From positions 1 to 15,210 of the forward strand of contig DAOULB010000044.1 of assembly GCA_034420695.1 (NCBI GenBank): 15,210 nucleotides of DNA, in the 5' to 3' direction. The translations under genes and the position numbers were made by a program. The DNA is from Io17-Chloro-G2 sp034420695. GTDB lineage: Bacteria > Chloroflexota > Dehalococcoidia > Lucifugimonadales > UBA3495. Positions 1-5,786 of this stretch are shown here, one piece after another. The notes under the pieces are model-generated. The model did not search any database and was not told where the DNA came from. It saw only the letters and a list, made by a program, of their open reading frames with translations. Positions within the stretch are counted from its first letter, which is position 1, and each line of letters starts with the position of its first letter.

Positions 1-82
1 GGTGGAGCTCGATAACGGCCAACTCCAGGGCCAGCTTGCTGCGAAGGGCGTCGATGCGCCGGCGTATTTCATTGAGATGCAT
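1..82 (-). CDS. N-terminal fragment of an uncharacterised protein (runs off left edge)
   Basis: A reading frame starts at ATG 82 on the minus strand and stays open for 27 codons to the window edge. It begins MHLNEIRRRIDALRSKL and looks like a charged amphipathic helix. The start is supported by a strong ribosome binding site, AAAGGAGAA (complement of 92-100), 8-9 nt upstream. The good Shine-Dalgarno sequence and lack of stops make it a likely real gene, but only its first residues are visible. I do not recognise the family, and no function can be assigned. The gene is divergent from the operon at 898, with the repeat-rich region between them. Confidence 0.6.
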   Translation of the reverse strand, partial: MHLNEIRRRIDALRSKLALELAVIELH

Positions 83-161
83 GGTGCGATGTTCTCCTTT
101 ACGAGTTAGTTAACGGGTTGCTGGGTGCGATGATGGGCAGAGCTTACTCCGGAGGAGGACC

Positions 162-430
162 GGGGCCGGAAATTTTAATTTCCCTCTCATTTCCTCTCAT
201 TTCCTCCCATTTTGGCGGCCGGGTGGAATCCGGGGAGGCCGCGGGCTGCGGCTCAAGCATGGGGCCGGATTTTTTATTTTCCCCGCCAATTTCCGCCGTT
301 TCCCACCATTTTGCGGGCCTGAAGGAACAGTGCCGGCCTTGAACCTCGGGGAAGGGCCGAGGGCCGGAAGTTATAAATTCCCCACCATTTCCCGCCATTT
401 TCAACCATTTTGTGGGTCTGGAAGGGCCGG
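162..430. repeat. 99-bp tandem repeat, about 2.7 copies
   Basis: Three copies of a degenerate unit start at 162, 261 and 360, exactly 99 bp apart. Each begins RGGGCCGGA. Exactly 48 bp after each start (210, 309 and 408) lies TTTTG, followed by a G-rich segment. Between these anchors are 10-bp sub-repeats of the form ATTTCCCNCC (for example ATTCCCCACC, ATTTCCCGCC and ATTTTCAACC in the third copy). Read on the minus strand, the period equals 33 codons and gives a repeating peptide with the pattern RPxKW...GGE...SGP. The unit could be a non-coding satellite or interspersed element, or a repeat-protein relic. The lack of a convincing start favours non-coding. Confidence 0.8.
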
Positions 431-645
431 CGAAGTCCGAGGAGAGTTGAGCACCGGGTTGGAGGAACTTGAGCTTGAAAGGGTTTCCTTGGGTCTGACC
501 GGTGGGCATTGGACTCCCGGTGGCCTCAGTGGCCGGCTGGACTGGGGCACCACAGCGACAGGCCGCGTGACGCCCTGAAATTCATGCTAGGGAGCTGCAA
601 TCCTGCATGGCAAGGGCGAAGTGTCAGTAATCCGGGCGATTCCAA

Positions 646-690
646 GGGTTTTATTTCCGAGAGTTTTATTTCCGAGGAGACTGTTTCCGA
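646..690. repeat. 15-bp tandem repeat, three copies
   Basis: Copies at 646-660, 661-675 and 676-690 share the core GTTTTATTTCCGA. The first two differ only at the second base (GGG versus GAG at the left end) and the third is more diverged (GGAGACTGTTTCCGA). The unit is a multiple of three but no supported gene overlaps it. The function is unknown and replication slippage is a sufficient origin. Confidence 0.75.
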
Positions 691-812
691 AGCTTCTCTG
701 CCGGCCCTGTGATCACAGCCCATCGGGAACTTCACTTCGTCCGGGCTACTCCAGGGGCGTGACGGAACTCTTTGCCCAAGTGATCGAAGAGCCCAACTGG
801 TCTCTCTCACAC

Positions 813-846
813 GGTACCCGTGACCGGGTACCAATAGTGTTAGAAT
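813..846 (+). promoter_or_regulatory. Inverted repeat and possible -10 element upstream of the hydratase operon
   Basis: GGTACCCG (813-820) and CGGGTACC (825-832) form a perfect 8-bp inverted repeat around TGAC. Eight bases downstream is TAGAAT (841-846), a plausible -10 hexamer about 50 bp before the hydratase start at 898. A good -35 is not visible: the 6-mers 16-18 bp upstream match poorly and lie inside the inverted repeat. That position would suit an operator or activator site. The palindrome is seen directly, while the promoter role is an inference. Confidence 0.4.
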
Positions 847-897
847 CAGGCAATGGTCTGGGCCACGGCGGAAGAGCCAAGATGCCCGGGAGGAGAA

Positions 898-1728
898 ATG
901 GCGCCGGAAGTTAGCTACCAGGTAGACGACCGGGTGGCGTTGATAACCCTCTGCCAGCCGGGCCGGGGCAACGTCTTCACCCCGGAGATGCGGCGGGAAC
1001 TGCAGGAGGCCTTTGCCCGTTACAAGCAGGACGAAGACGCTTGGGTGGCGGTGATAACCGGCGAGGGACAGGACTTCTGCGCAGGGTCATCAGAGGCTGG
1101 GAATCTCTCCAGGCGGGACAGTAGAGAAATGGGCCTGCGCTGGGCCGGCGGGCGCTTAGACACCATGAAGCCGGTAATTGCGGCAGTGCAGGGCTCCTGC
1201 CGGAGCGAGGGGTTGGCCGTGGCATTGGCCTGCGACCTTAGGGTGGCTGATGGGACAGCTATTTTCCAGGCAGGGCTGCATGGCGGCGACGGCGCTCCGA
1301 ACGTAGAAGCGGTCTGGCTGGTCAACCTGCTGGGGTTGTCGGTGGCCTTGGACATGCTATGGACCGGACGGGAGCTGGATGCCGAGGAGGCCTGCCGGTT
1401 GGGGCTGGTAAACCGGCTGGTTCAGGCGGGAGACCAAGGGGAGGAGGGCGGTACGGAGGGGCGCTTGGCAGTGCGCCCACTGCAACAGAGCATAGTGACC
1501 CGGGAGGGGTCGGCCCTGTCGGGGGGGATCAAGATGGCGCGGGAACTACTTCAATACGCGCCGGTTACCCGGTCGTTCCAGAAGGAGACGGCGTACAGGT
1601 CCATCGGGGTGCCCTTCCACTATGCCCAGACCCTGGAAGTGGGCCCCAACCCGTATGCCAGTGAAGACAGGATCGAAGGAACACGGGCTTTCGTGGAGAA
1701 CCGGCGCCCGGTGTGGCGTAACCGGTAG
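898..1728 (+). CDS. Enoyl-CoA hydratase/isomerase family protein lacking both catalytic glutamates (ECH1)
   Basis: A 276-aa crotonase-fold protein. The oxyanion-hole segment FCAGSS is at residues 60-65, the second core segment (KPVIAAVQGS...ACDLRVA) at about 91-117, and the typical WTGRELDAEEACRLGLVN stretch at about 155-172. In rat enoyl-CoA hydratase, Glu144 and Glu164 do the acid-base chemistry. Here the first position falls in GLAVALACD (Ala-like) and the second in AIFQAGL (no PE motif), so ordinary hydratase chemistry is doubtful. A different crotonase reaction or a structural role is possible. I chose ATG 898 over ATG 853 because GGGAGGAG lies directly before it and the N-terminus then matches family length. 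It is first of three paralogs, with ECH2 starting 16 nt after its stop. Confidence 0.85.
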   Translation: MAPEVSYQVDDRVALITLCQPGRGNVFTPEMRRELQEAFARYKQDEDAWVAVITGEGQDFCAGSSEAGNLSRRDSREMGLRWAGGRLDTMKPVIAAVQGSCRSEGLAVALACDLRVADGTAIFQAGLHGGDGAPNVEAVWLVNLLGLSVALDMLWTGRELDAEEACRLGLVNRLVQAGDQGEEGGTEGRLAVRPLQQSIVTREGSALSGGIKMARELLQYAPVTRSFQKETAYRSIGVPFHYAQTLEVGPNPYASEDRIEGTRAFVENRRPVWRNR

Positions 1729-1744
1729 AGGAGCAGGCAGCCTG

Positions 1745-2551
1745 ATGCAACAAAGCGACGACGTGCTCCTGCGGGAGATAGACGGAGAGATACTAGTCGC
1801 CACCATGAACCGCCCGGAGCGGATGAACGCGCTGGGCGGGGGGCTTACCGAGGCGCTCAACGAGGCGTGGCTGGACTTCCGGGATGACCCAGCGCTGAAG
1901 GTGATGATCATCACTGGGGCGGGAGAGCGGGCTTTCTGCTCCGGCGTGGACATGCGCCAGAACGACGAGCGGGCCAGAGAGCTGGGAGCCCAGTCGGCAC
2001 AAGCACTGCTGGACGCGGACCGGAGCCGGGGAGTGAGGATGTCGTTCAACGGCAACAATTTCGGGTTGTGGAAGCCGTTGATTGCGGCGATAAACGGATG
2101 GTGCTTGGCAGCGGGATGCGAAATGGCGATGGCCTGCGACCTGCGGGTGATGGAGGAGCACGCCCAGATGGGGCTTCCGGAAGTCAAACGGGGAATGGGG
2201 GCGAAGCAGACGACCCACAAGCTGTACTACCTGACCAACCTCAACATCGGATTGGAGATGGCTTGGACGGGGGACACCCTGACGGCACAGCGGGCCTGCG
2301 AGCTGGGGCTGGTCACCGAGGTGGTCCCCAAGGGGCAGAGCGTGGAACGGGCTAAGGAACTGGCCCGCAGGATTTGCCGGTTTCCATCGGAATACCTGCA
2401 GTACCACAAAATGCGCACTTTCCAGAGCATCGGACTTCCCTTGGACTATTCGATGTCCATCGACCAGCGGTTCCCGCCTGAGGAGGGAGAGGGATACCGC
2501 ACCGGGTTGGAAGAGAGCTTGCGGCAAGGACAGCAGGTGATTTCCGGCTGA
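1745..2551 (+). CDS. Enoyl-CoA hydratase with complete active site (ECH2)
   Basis: A 268-aa crotonase-superfamily protein. The N-terminal signature VATMNRPERMNAL is at residues 18-30, the oxyanion-hole FCSGVDM at 64-70, and the second core GWCLAAGCEMAMACDLRV at 118-135. Both catalytic glutamates of classical hydratases are present: E126 in AAGCEMAMACD and E146 in LPEVKRG. It probably hydrates a trans-2-enoyl-CoA in the cytoplasm, and the substrate is unknown. The usual GGTQRL helix after the second Glu is replaced by GAKQTTHKL, which hints at an unusual acyl group. ATG 1745 has AGAGGAG 11 nt upstream, overlapping the stop of ECH1. Frame extension upstream to 1622 would lie inside ECH1 and is rejected. 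It is co-transcribed with ECH1 and ECH3. Confidence 0.92.
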   Translation: MQQSDDVLLREIDGEILVATMNRPERMNALGGGLTEALNEAWLDFRDDPALKVMIITGAGERAFCSGVDMRQNDERARELGAQSAQALLDADRSRGVRMSFNGNNFGLWKPLIAAINGWCLAAGCEMAMACDLRVMEEHAQMGLPEVKRGMGAKQTTHKLYYLTNLNIGLEMAWTGDTLTAQRACELGLVTEVVPKGQSVERAKELARRICRFPSEYLQYHKMRTFQSIGLPLDYSMSIDQRFPPEEGEGYRTGLEESLRQGQQVISG

Positions 2552-2601
2552 AACCAACACTGAACCAAGGGACGAATCAGACAGGAGCAGCGAGGCTGGC
2601 A

Positions 2602-3273
2602 ATGCCGTCATTATCGACGACCCGTAGAGAAGCGGGAGTGCTGGTGGTGGAGATGGAGCGCCCCGGCAATGGGAATGCCTTGGACAGGGCCTTGCAGCAG
2701 GAAATCTGCGAAGCTTGGGGGCTGCTGGAGTCCGACGACGAGTTACTGGTGGGAGTCCTCCACGGCACGGGAGGCACATTTACGGTGGGCCACGACGTGG
2801 CGGAGTTGGCTGCCGGACAGGAGGGGCCGGCCCCGTTGGAGGGGCTGTTTCCCCATGAACTTTCAAAGCCGGTGGTGGCCGCGGTGGAGGGGCCGTGCTA
2901 CGGCTTGGGGTTTGAGCTGGCATTGGCCTGCGACCTCCGGGTAGCCGGGGAGGATGCCCGTTTCGGCTTCCCCGACACCAACCTTCACGTCAGTTACAGG
3001 CTGGCATCGTCCCTGCTGCCGCGAGTCACCAACTTGGGCACGGCCTTGGACCTGCTGCTGACCGGGGAAACGATGGACTCCCGGCGGCTGGAGGGGCTGC
3101 GGCTGGTCAACCGGGTGACTGCCCCAGGGCAGGCCTTGGAACATGCCTTGGAACTGGCCGAGGGCATGGCGCGGCGTTTCGGGTCGGCGGAAGAGTTTCA
3201 CAAGCAGCAGGTGTGGCAGTTTGCCGGGCTGCCGCTGCCGACAGCCCTGAACTTGGCGGGGCAACATATTTGA
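2602..3273 (+). CDS. Enoyl-CoA hydratase/isomerase family protein, C-terminally short (ECH3)
   Basis: A 223-aa crotonase-fold protein. It has the N-terminal pattern VVEMERPGNGNALD (15-28), an unusual oxyanion segment FTVGHD (60-65 instead of FCAGxD) and the core GLGFELALACDLRVAG (101-116). The first catalytic Glu is kept (E105), while the second position is Asp (D125 in FGFPDTN). An E-to-D change is more typical of isomerases or other crotonase reactions, so hydratase activity is uncertain. The protein ends shortly after QFAGLPLP, at the equivalent of SIGVPFHY/SIGLPLDY in its two neighbours. It therefore lacks the roughly 30-40 C-terminal residues that help build the active site and trimer in relatives. 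GAGG lies 6 nt before ATG 2602. It sits 50 nt after ECH2 in the same operon. Confidence 0.88.
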   Translation: MPSLSTTRREAGVLVVEMERPGNGNALDRALQQEICEAWGLLESDDELLVGVLHGTGGTFTVGHDVAELAAGQEGPAPLEGLFPHELSKPVVAAVEGPCYGLGFELALACDLRVAGEDARFGFPDTNLHVSYRLASSLLPRVTNLGTALDLLLTGETMDSRRLEGLRLVNRVTAPGQALEHALELAEGMARRFGSAEEFHKQQVWQFAGLPLPTALNLAGQHI

Positions 3274-3297
3274 GCTGATGGTTATCCTACGGCGGCA

Positions 3298-3318
3298 GGG
3301 CGGGTTTCAAACCCGCCC
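3298..3318. repeat. REP-like palindrome downstream of ECH3
   Basis: GGGCGGGTTT (3298-3307), C (3308) and AAACCCGCCC (3309-3318) form a 10-bp perfect inverted repeat, realistically an 8-9 bp stem with a small loop. GGTTA (3280-3284) and TAACC (3325-3329) add an outer match. No T-run follows on either strand, so it is not a typical intrinsic terminator. GC-rich palindromes of this kind are common as dispersed repeats between genes in many bacteria. It may still act as a transcript 3'-end stabiliser for the hydratase operon. Confidence 0.6.
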
Positions 3319-3427
3319 CTACGTTAACCTTCAATGCTATGGTGTCGGTCTACCAGCCGGTGATTTCCACTGACCACCTGCTGACGGCCCGCTGACGAAA
3401 GGTGACGCCGCTAGGGGTAAGGCTCAA

Positions 3428-3457
3428 TTGACACCCGTTGAAGCTGCAAATTATGAT
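3428..3457 (+). promoter_or_regulatory. Sigma-70-type promoter of the nitroreductase gene
   Basis: A perfect -35 hexamer TTGACA (3428-3433) is separated by 18 bp from TATGAT (3452-3457), a five-of-six -10 match. Transcription would begin near 3464, giving a leader of about 65 nt before ATG 3529. This is the clearest promoter in the window. It also argues against a TTG start at 3457, which would overlap the -10. Confidence 0.75.
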
Positions 3458-3528
3458 TGCGCCAAATCGCAGCCAGCTTGGCTGTTGCAGCGTTCGTTGG
3501 AGCAGGCTGGCGGCTCATTGAGGTTGAC

Positions 3529-4164
3529 ATGGCCGAAGAGATAGGACTGTTCGAAGCGCTATACAGCCAGAGGGCGCTGCGTTATATCAAGCCCGACCCG
3601 ATACCGGACGAGATGGTCAGGAAGGTGCTGGACGCGGGGATACGTGCTCCCAACGGCGGCAACACCCAGAGGTGGAGCTTCATAGTCATCAAGGACTTGG
3701 AGACGAAGAAGTGGATACAGGAGCGGTACGACCTGACGGGCCACCCGGTGCACCCGGACCCGACCAGCGCCGGAATGGCCCGCTCCCAGGCGCGGAATGA
3801 CGCGGCGGCACAACACCTTGCCGAGCACCTGCACGAAGTCCCGGTGCTGATCCTGTGCTGCCTGCAAGGGGACGGCGGCCCCAGTGACATCAGCCGGGGG
3901 GCGAGCATCTACCCGGCGGTGCAGAACATGCTGCTGGCAGCACGTGGGTTGGGCTTGGCCAGCGTCCTGACCACCCGGCCCAGAAGGGGTTTCGAGAAGG
4001 AAATCAAGGAACTGTTGAACATACCCGAAAACGTGGACACGGCCGCTATGCTTCCCTTGGGCTATCCCGCCGACGGGATGCGTTACGGGCGCACGAGGCG
4101 GCAGCCGGTGGAGGAGGTCACCTACAACGAGAAGTGGGGTGAACCCTGGGAAGCCCAGGGCTGA
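3529..4164 (+). CDS. Nitroreductase family FMN-dependent oxidoreductase
   Basis: A 211-aa protein of the nitroreductase fold, which uses FMN and NAD(P)H to reduce nitro groups, quinones, enones or related substrates as a dimer in the cytoplasm. Visible family landmarks are SQRALRYIKPDPIPDEMV (13-30), corresponding to the RSxRxF FMN-phosphate region, RAPNGGNTQRW (39-49), corresponding to APSxxNxQPW, and the core helix ASIYPAVQNMLLAARGLGLASVLTT (125-149). The end GYPADGMRYGRTRRQPVEEV is also typical. The length fits the family. ATG 3529 is preceded by GAGG at 5 nt spacing and lies downstream of a strong promoter. The substrate cannot be read from sequence. Neighbouring hydratases and a flavin monooxygenase suggest catabolism of organic compounds. 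Confidence 0.92.
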   Translation: MAEEIGLFEALYSQRALRYIKPDPIPDEMVRKVLDAGIRAPNGGNTQRWSFIVIKDLETKKWIQERYDLTGHPVHPDPTSAGMARSQARNDAAAQHLAEHLHEVPVLILCCLQGDGGPSDISRGASIYPAVQNMLLAARGLGLASVLTTRPRRGFEKEIKELLNIPENVDTAAMLPLGYPADGMRYGRTRRQPVEEVTYNEKWGEPWEAQG

Positions 4165-4190
4165 GACACTTTACAAAGGCGCTGATTCTC

Positions 4191-4219
4191 AAGCCCGTCA
4201 TGGTGAGCTTTTCGGGCTT
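4191..4219 (+). terminator. Possible terminator after the nitroreductase gene
   Basis: AAGCCCG (4191-4197) and CGGGCTT (4213-4219) can pair as a 7-bp stem with a 15-nt loop, 26 nt after the stop codon. Only a short, interrupted T-run follows (TTTCATTTG), so efficiency would be modest. Confidence 0.35.
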
Positions 4220-4286
4220 TCATTTGCAGGGTTTCTATTTGTCAGGCAACGATAGGGTATGATGGAAGCAGTAGGGAAAGGGACAC

Positions 4287-4292
4287 AGGAGG
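4287..4292 (+). promoter_or_regulatory. Consensus ribosome binding site of the glutamine synthetase gene
   Basis: AGGAGG lies 7 nt before ATG 4300 and fixes the start. Upstream, TATGAT (4258-4263) could be a -10 hexamer, but TTGTCA (4239-4244) is only 13 bp away, too close for a standard -35, so no promoter is claimed. Confidence 0.7.
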
Positions 4293-4299
4293 ACTGGTA

Positions 4300-5637
4300 A
4301 TGGTCTCCGGGGACTCTTCGGAACGAGAATTCGTGGCCCAGATGGCACAGGACGCCGACGTGAAGTTCGTGCGCCTGTGGTTTCCCGACATTTTGGGGAA
4401 CCTGAAGGGGTTCGCTATAAACGTCACCGACTTGGAGGACGCCATCGACCAGGGCGTTGGGTTCGACGGTTCGGCCATTGACGGGTTTGCCCGGATAAAT
4501 GAAAGCGACATGCGGGCGTACCCCGACCCTTCCACCTTTGCCTTGCTGCCTTGGCGTCCCCAGCAAAACTCGGTGGCCCGGATGTTCTGCGACATCCGAG
4601 GTCCCAGGGGCGGAGACTTTCCGGGAGACCCCCGCCAGGCCCTGAAGCGAAACTTGGAGCGGCTGGCCCGGATGGGCTATACCTACTACGTGGGGACAGA
4701 GCTGGAATTCTTCTACCTGAAGGACGCCCAGTCAGCGGAACCACTGGACAACAGCGGGTACTTCGACCAGCTATCCAGCCAGCCTTCAAGCGACCTGCGG
4801 CGGGACACGGTGCTGAACTTGGCGGAAATGGGGGTGCCGGTAAAGTATTCACACCACGAGGCGGCGCCCAGCCAGCACGAGATAGACCTGCAGTACACGG
4901 ACGCGCTGACCATGGCGGACAGCGTGATGACCGCCAAGCTGGTCATCAAGGAACTGGCCCAGCTCCGGGGAGCATTTGCATCCTTCATGCCAAAGCCCAT
5001 GGCTGGAGTCAACGGTTCGGGGATGCACGTGCACCAGTCCCTGTTCCGGGGAGACCACAACGCGTTCTACGAGGCGGACGACGAATACTACCTTTCCGAG
5101 GTGGGCAAGCGGTTCATATCGGGCCTGCTTCACCATGCCCAGGAAATCACGCTGGTCACCAACCAGTGGATTAACTCGTACAAGAGGCTGGTGCCAGGAT
5201 ACGAGGCGCCGGTGTACGTTTCCTGGGCACACGTCAACCGCTCGGACTTGGTGCGGGTGCCTGCCTACAAGCAGGGGTACGAGAGCTCGGTGCGGGTGGA
5301 ATACCGAGCGCCGGACCCGGCCTGCAACCCCTACTTGGCCTTCAGCGTGATGCTGGCAGCCGGGATGAAGGGAATAGAGGAAGACTATCCGGAGCAGCCC
5401 CCGGCTTCGGTAAATGTGGCGGAGATGCCCCTGCAGCAACGGCAAGCCCTGGGGATCAAGACCCTGCCGACCAGCTTGGGGGAGGCCATCAGCCTGGCGG
5501 AGGACAGCGAGTTGCTGCGGGAGGCCCTGGGCGAGCACATCTTCAACAGTTTTCTCGAGAACAAGAAGATTGAGTGGGAGGAGTACCGGTCCACGGTGAC
5601 CGACTACGAGATTTCCCGATACCTTCCCACCCTGTAG
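4300..5637 (+). CDS. GSI-type glutamine synthetase or glutamine-synthetase-like ligase
   Basis: A 445-aa protein, the usual length of short (GSI-alpha, Bacillus/archaeal type) glutamine synthetases. These make glutamine from glutamate, ammonia and ATP as dodecamers. Family landmarks occur in order: FDGSAIDGFARINESDM (55-71, the Asp50-type loop), YVGTELEFFYL (130-140, metal ligands), HHEAAPSQHEID (185-196), MPKPMAGVNGSGMHVHQSL (230-248, ATP site), NSYKRLVPGYEAPVYVSW (292-309, with the flap Glu) and YRAPDPACNPYLAFSVMLAAG (335-355). All expected metal and nucleotide segments are present, so it should be active. It sits between a nitroreductase and a flavin monooxygenase rather than near ammonium transport or PII genes. 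A gamma-glutamyl-amine or anilide ligase of the same superfamily is therefore a real alternative. Confidence 0.9.
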   Translation: MVSGDSSEREFVAQMAQDADVKFVRLWFPDILGNLKGFAINVTDLEDAIDQGVGFDGSAIDGFARINESDMRAYPDPSTFALLPWRPQQNSVARMFCDIRGPRGGDFPGDPRQALKRNLERLARMGYTYYVGTELEFFYLKDAQSAEPLDNSGYFDQLSSQPSSDLRRDTVLNLAEMGVPVKYSHHEAAPSQHEIDLQYTDALTMADSVMTAKLVIKELAQLRGAFASFMPKPMAGVNGSGMHVHQSLFRGDHNAFYEADDEYYLSEVGKRFISGLLHHAQEITLVTNQWINSYKRLVPGYEAPVYVSWAHVNRSDLVRVPAYKQGYESSVRVEYRAPDPACNPYLAFSVMLAAGMKGIEEDYPEQPPASVNVAEMPLQQRQALGIKTLPTSLGEAISLAEDSELLREALGEHIFNSFLENKKIEWEEYRSTVTDYEISRYLPTL

Positions 5638-5710
5638 CCACACCTTTTGGCCCACGTTGTTGTCACACTTCTTAGCTGCCTGACGGGCCAGCAGCCTGCC
5701 GGGGTTGGCA

Positions 5711-5729
5711 CCTCCGCCCGAGGCGGGGG
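5711..5729 (+). terminator. GC-rich hairpin after the glutamine synthetase gene
   Basis: CCTCCGCC (5711-5718) pairs with GGCGGGGG (5722-5729) through a CGA loop, with one G-U pair, about 75 nt after the stop. It is followed by ATTTC, not a long T-run. It is a weak intrinsic terminator at best, or a transcript-stabilising hairpin. Confidence 0.35.
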
Positions 5730-5737
5730 ATTTCACC

Positions 5738-5758
5738 AGGCTTGCTACAGGCAAGCCT
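5738..5758 (+). promoter_or_regulatory. Perfect inverted repeat in the leader of the flavin oxidoreductase gene
   Basis: AGGCTTGC (5738-5745) and GCAAGCCT (5751-5758) form an 8-bp perfect stem around TACAG, 28 nt before ATG 5787. A T-run (CTTTTT) follows 8-12 nt later. It may be an operator, or together with the hairpin at 5711-5729 part of a tandem terminator for the upstream gene. Confidence 0.4.
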
Positions 5759-5786
5759 CAGATTCCTTTTTCCAAAGAGGAAGGCG

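Larger units (their letters stand above)
83..897. other. 815-bp intergenic region, repeat-rich, no convincing gene
   Basis: No reading frame here has both a good ribosome binding site and a recognisable protein. The stretch contains a 99-bp tandem repeat (about 162-430), a 15-bp tandem repeat (646-690) and an inverted repeat (813-832). The first half is strongly strand-asymmetric: the + strand is rich in T/C tracts such as ATTTCCCGCC. The longest open frame (minus, 509-144) exists because the 99-bp period is a multiple of three and the unit lacks stops in that frame. Its ATG has only a weak, close GGGAG upstream. I see no tRNA or recognisable structured RNA. Confidence 0.7.

Noticed and set aside
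162..430. CRISPR array
   Set aside because: The units are contiguous degenerate copies with internal sub-repeats; there are no identical short repeats separated by unique spacers and no cas genes nearby.
144..509. A 121-codon minus-strand frame across the 99-bp repeats as a real gene
   Set aside because: The start has only a weak, close GGGAG, the frame is explained by a stop-free repeat of period divisible by three, and the peptide resembles no family I know. It is kept as a finding, not a CDS.
853..897. Upstream ATG (853) for the first hydratase
   Set aside because: It has no ribosome binding site, adds 15 residues foreign to the family, and lies almost on the candidate -10; ATG 898 has GGGAGGAG before it.
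1793..2779. Long minus-strand open frame opposite ECH2/ECH3
   Set aside because: It is the antisense shadow of two well-recognised genes in GC-rich DNA, with a low-complexity, family-less translation. The same applies to long frames opposite the glutamine synthetase (4849-5754) and the RdhA-like gene (9411-10340).
3298..3318. Intrinsic terminator
   Set aside because: The stem is strong, but no T-run follows on either strand; it is better described as a REP-like palindrome.
3457..3528. Upstream TTG start for the nitroreductase
   Set aside because: It overlaps the -10 of a clear promoter, and the extra residues have no match to the family.
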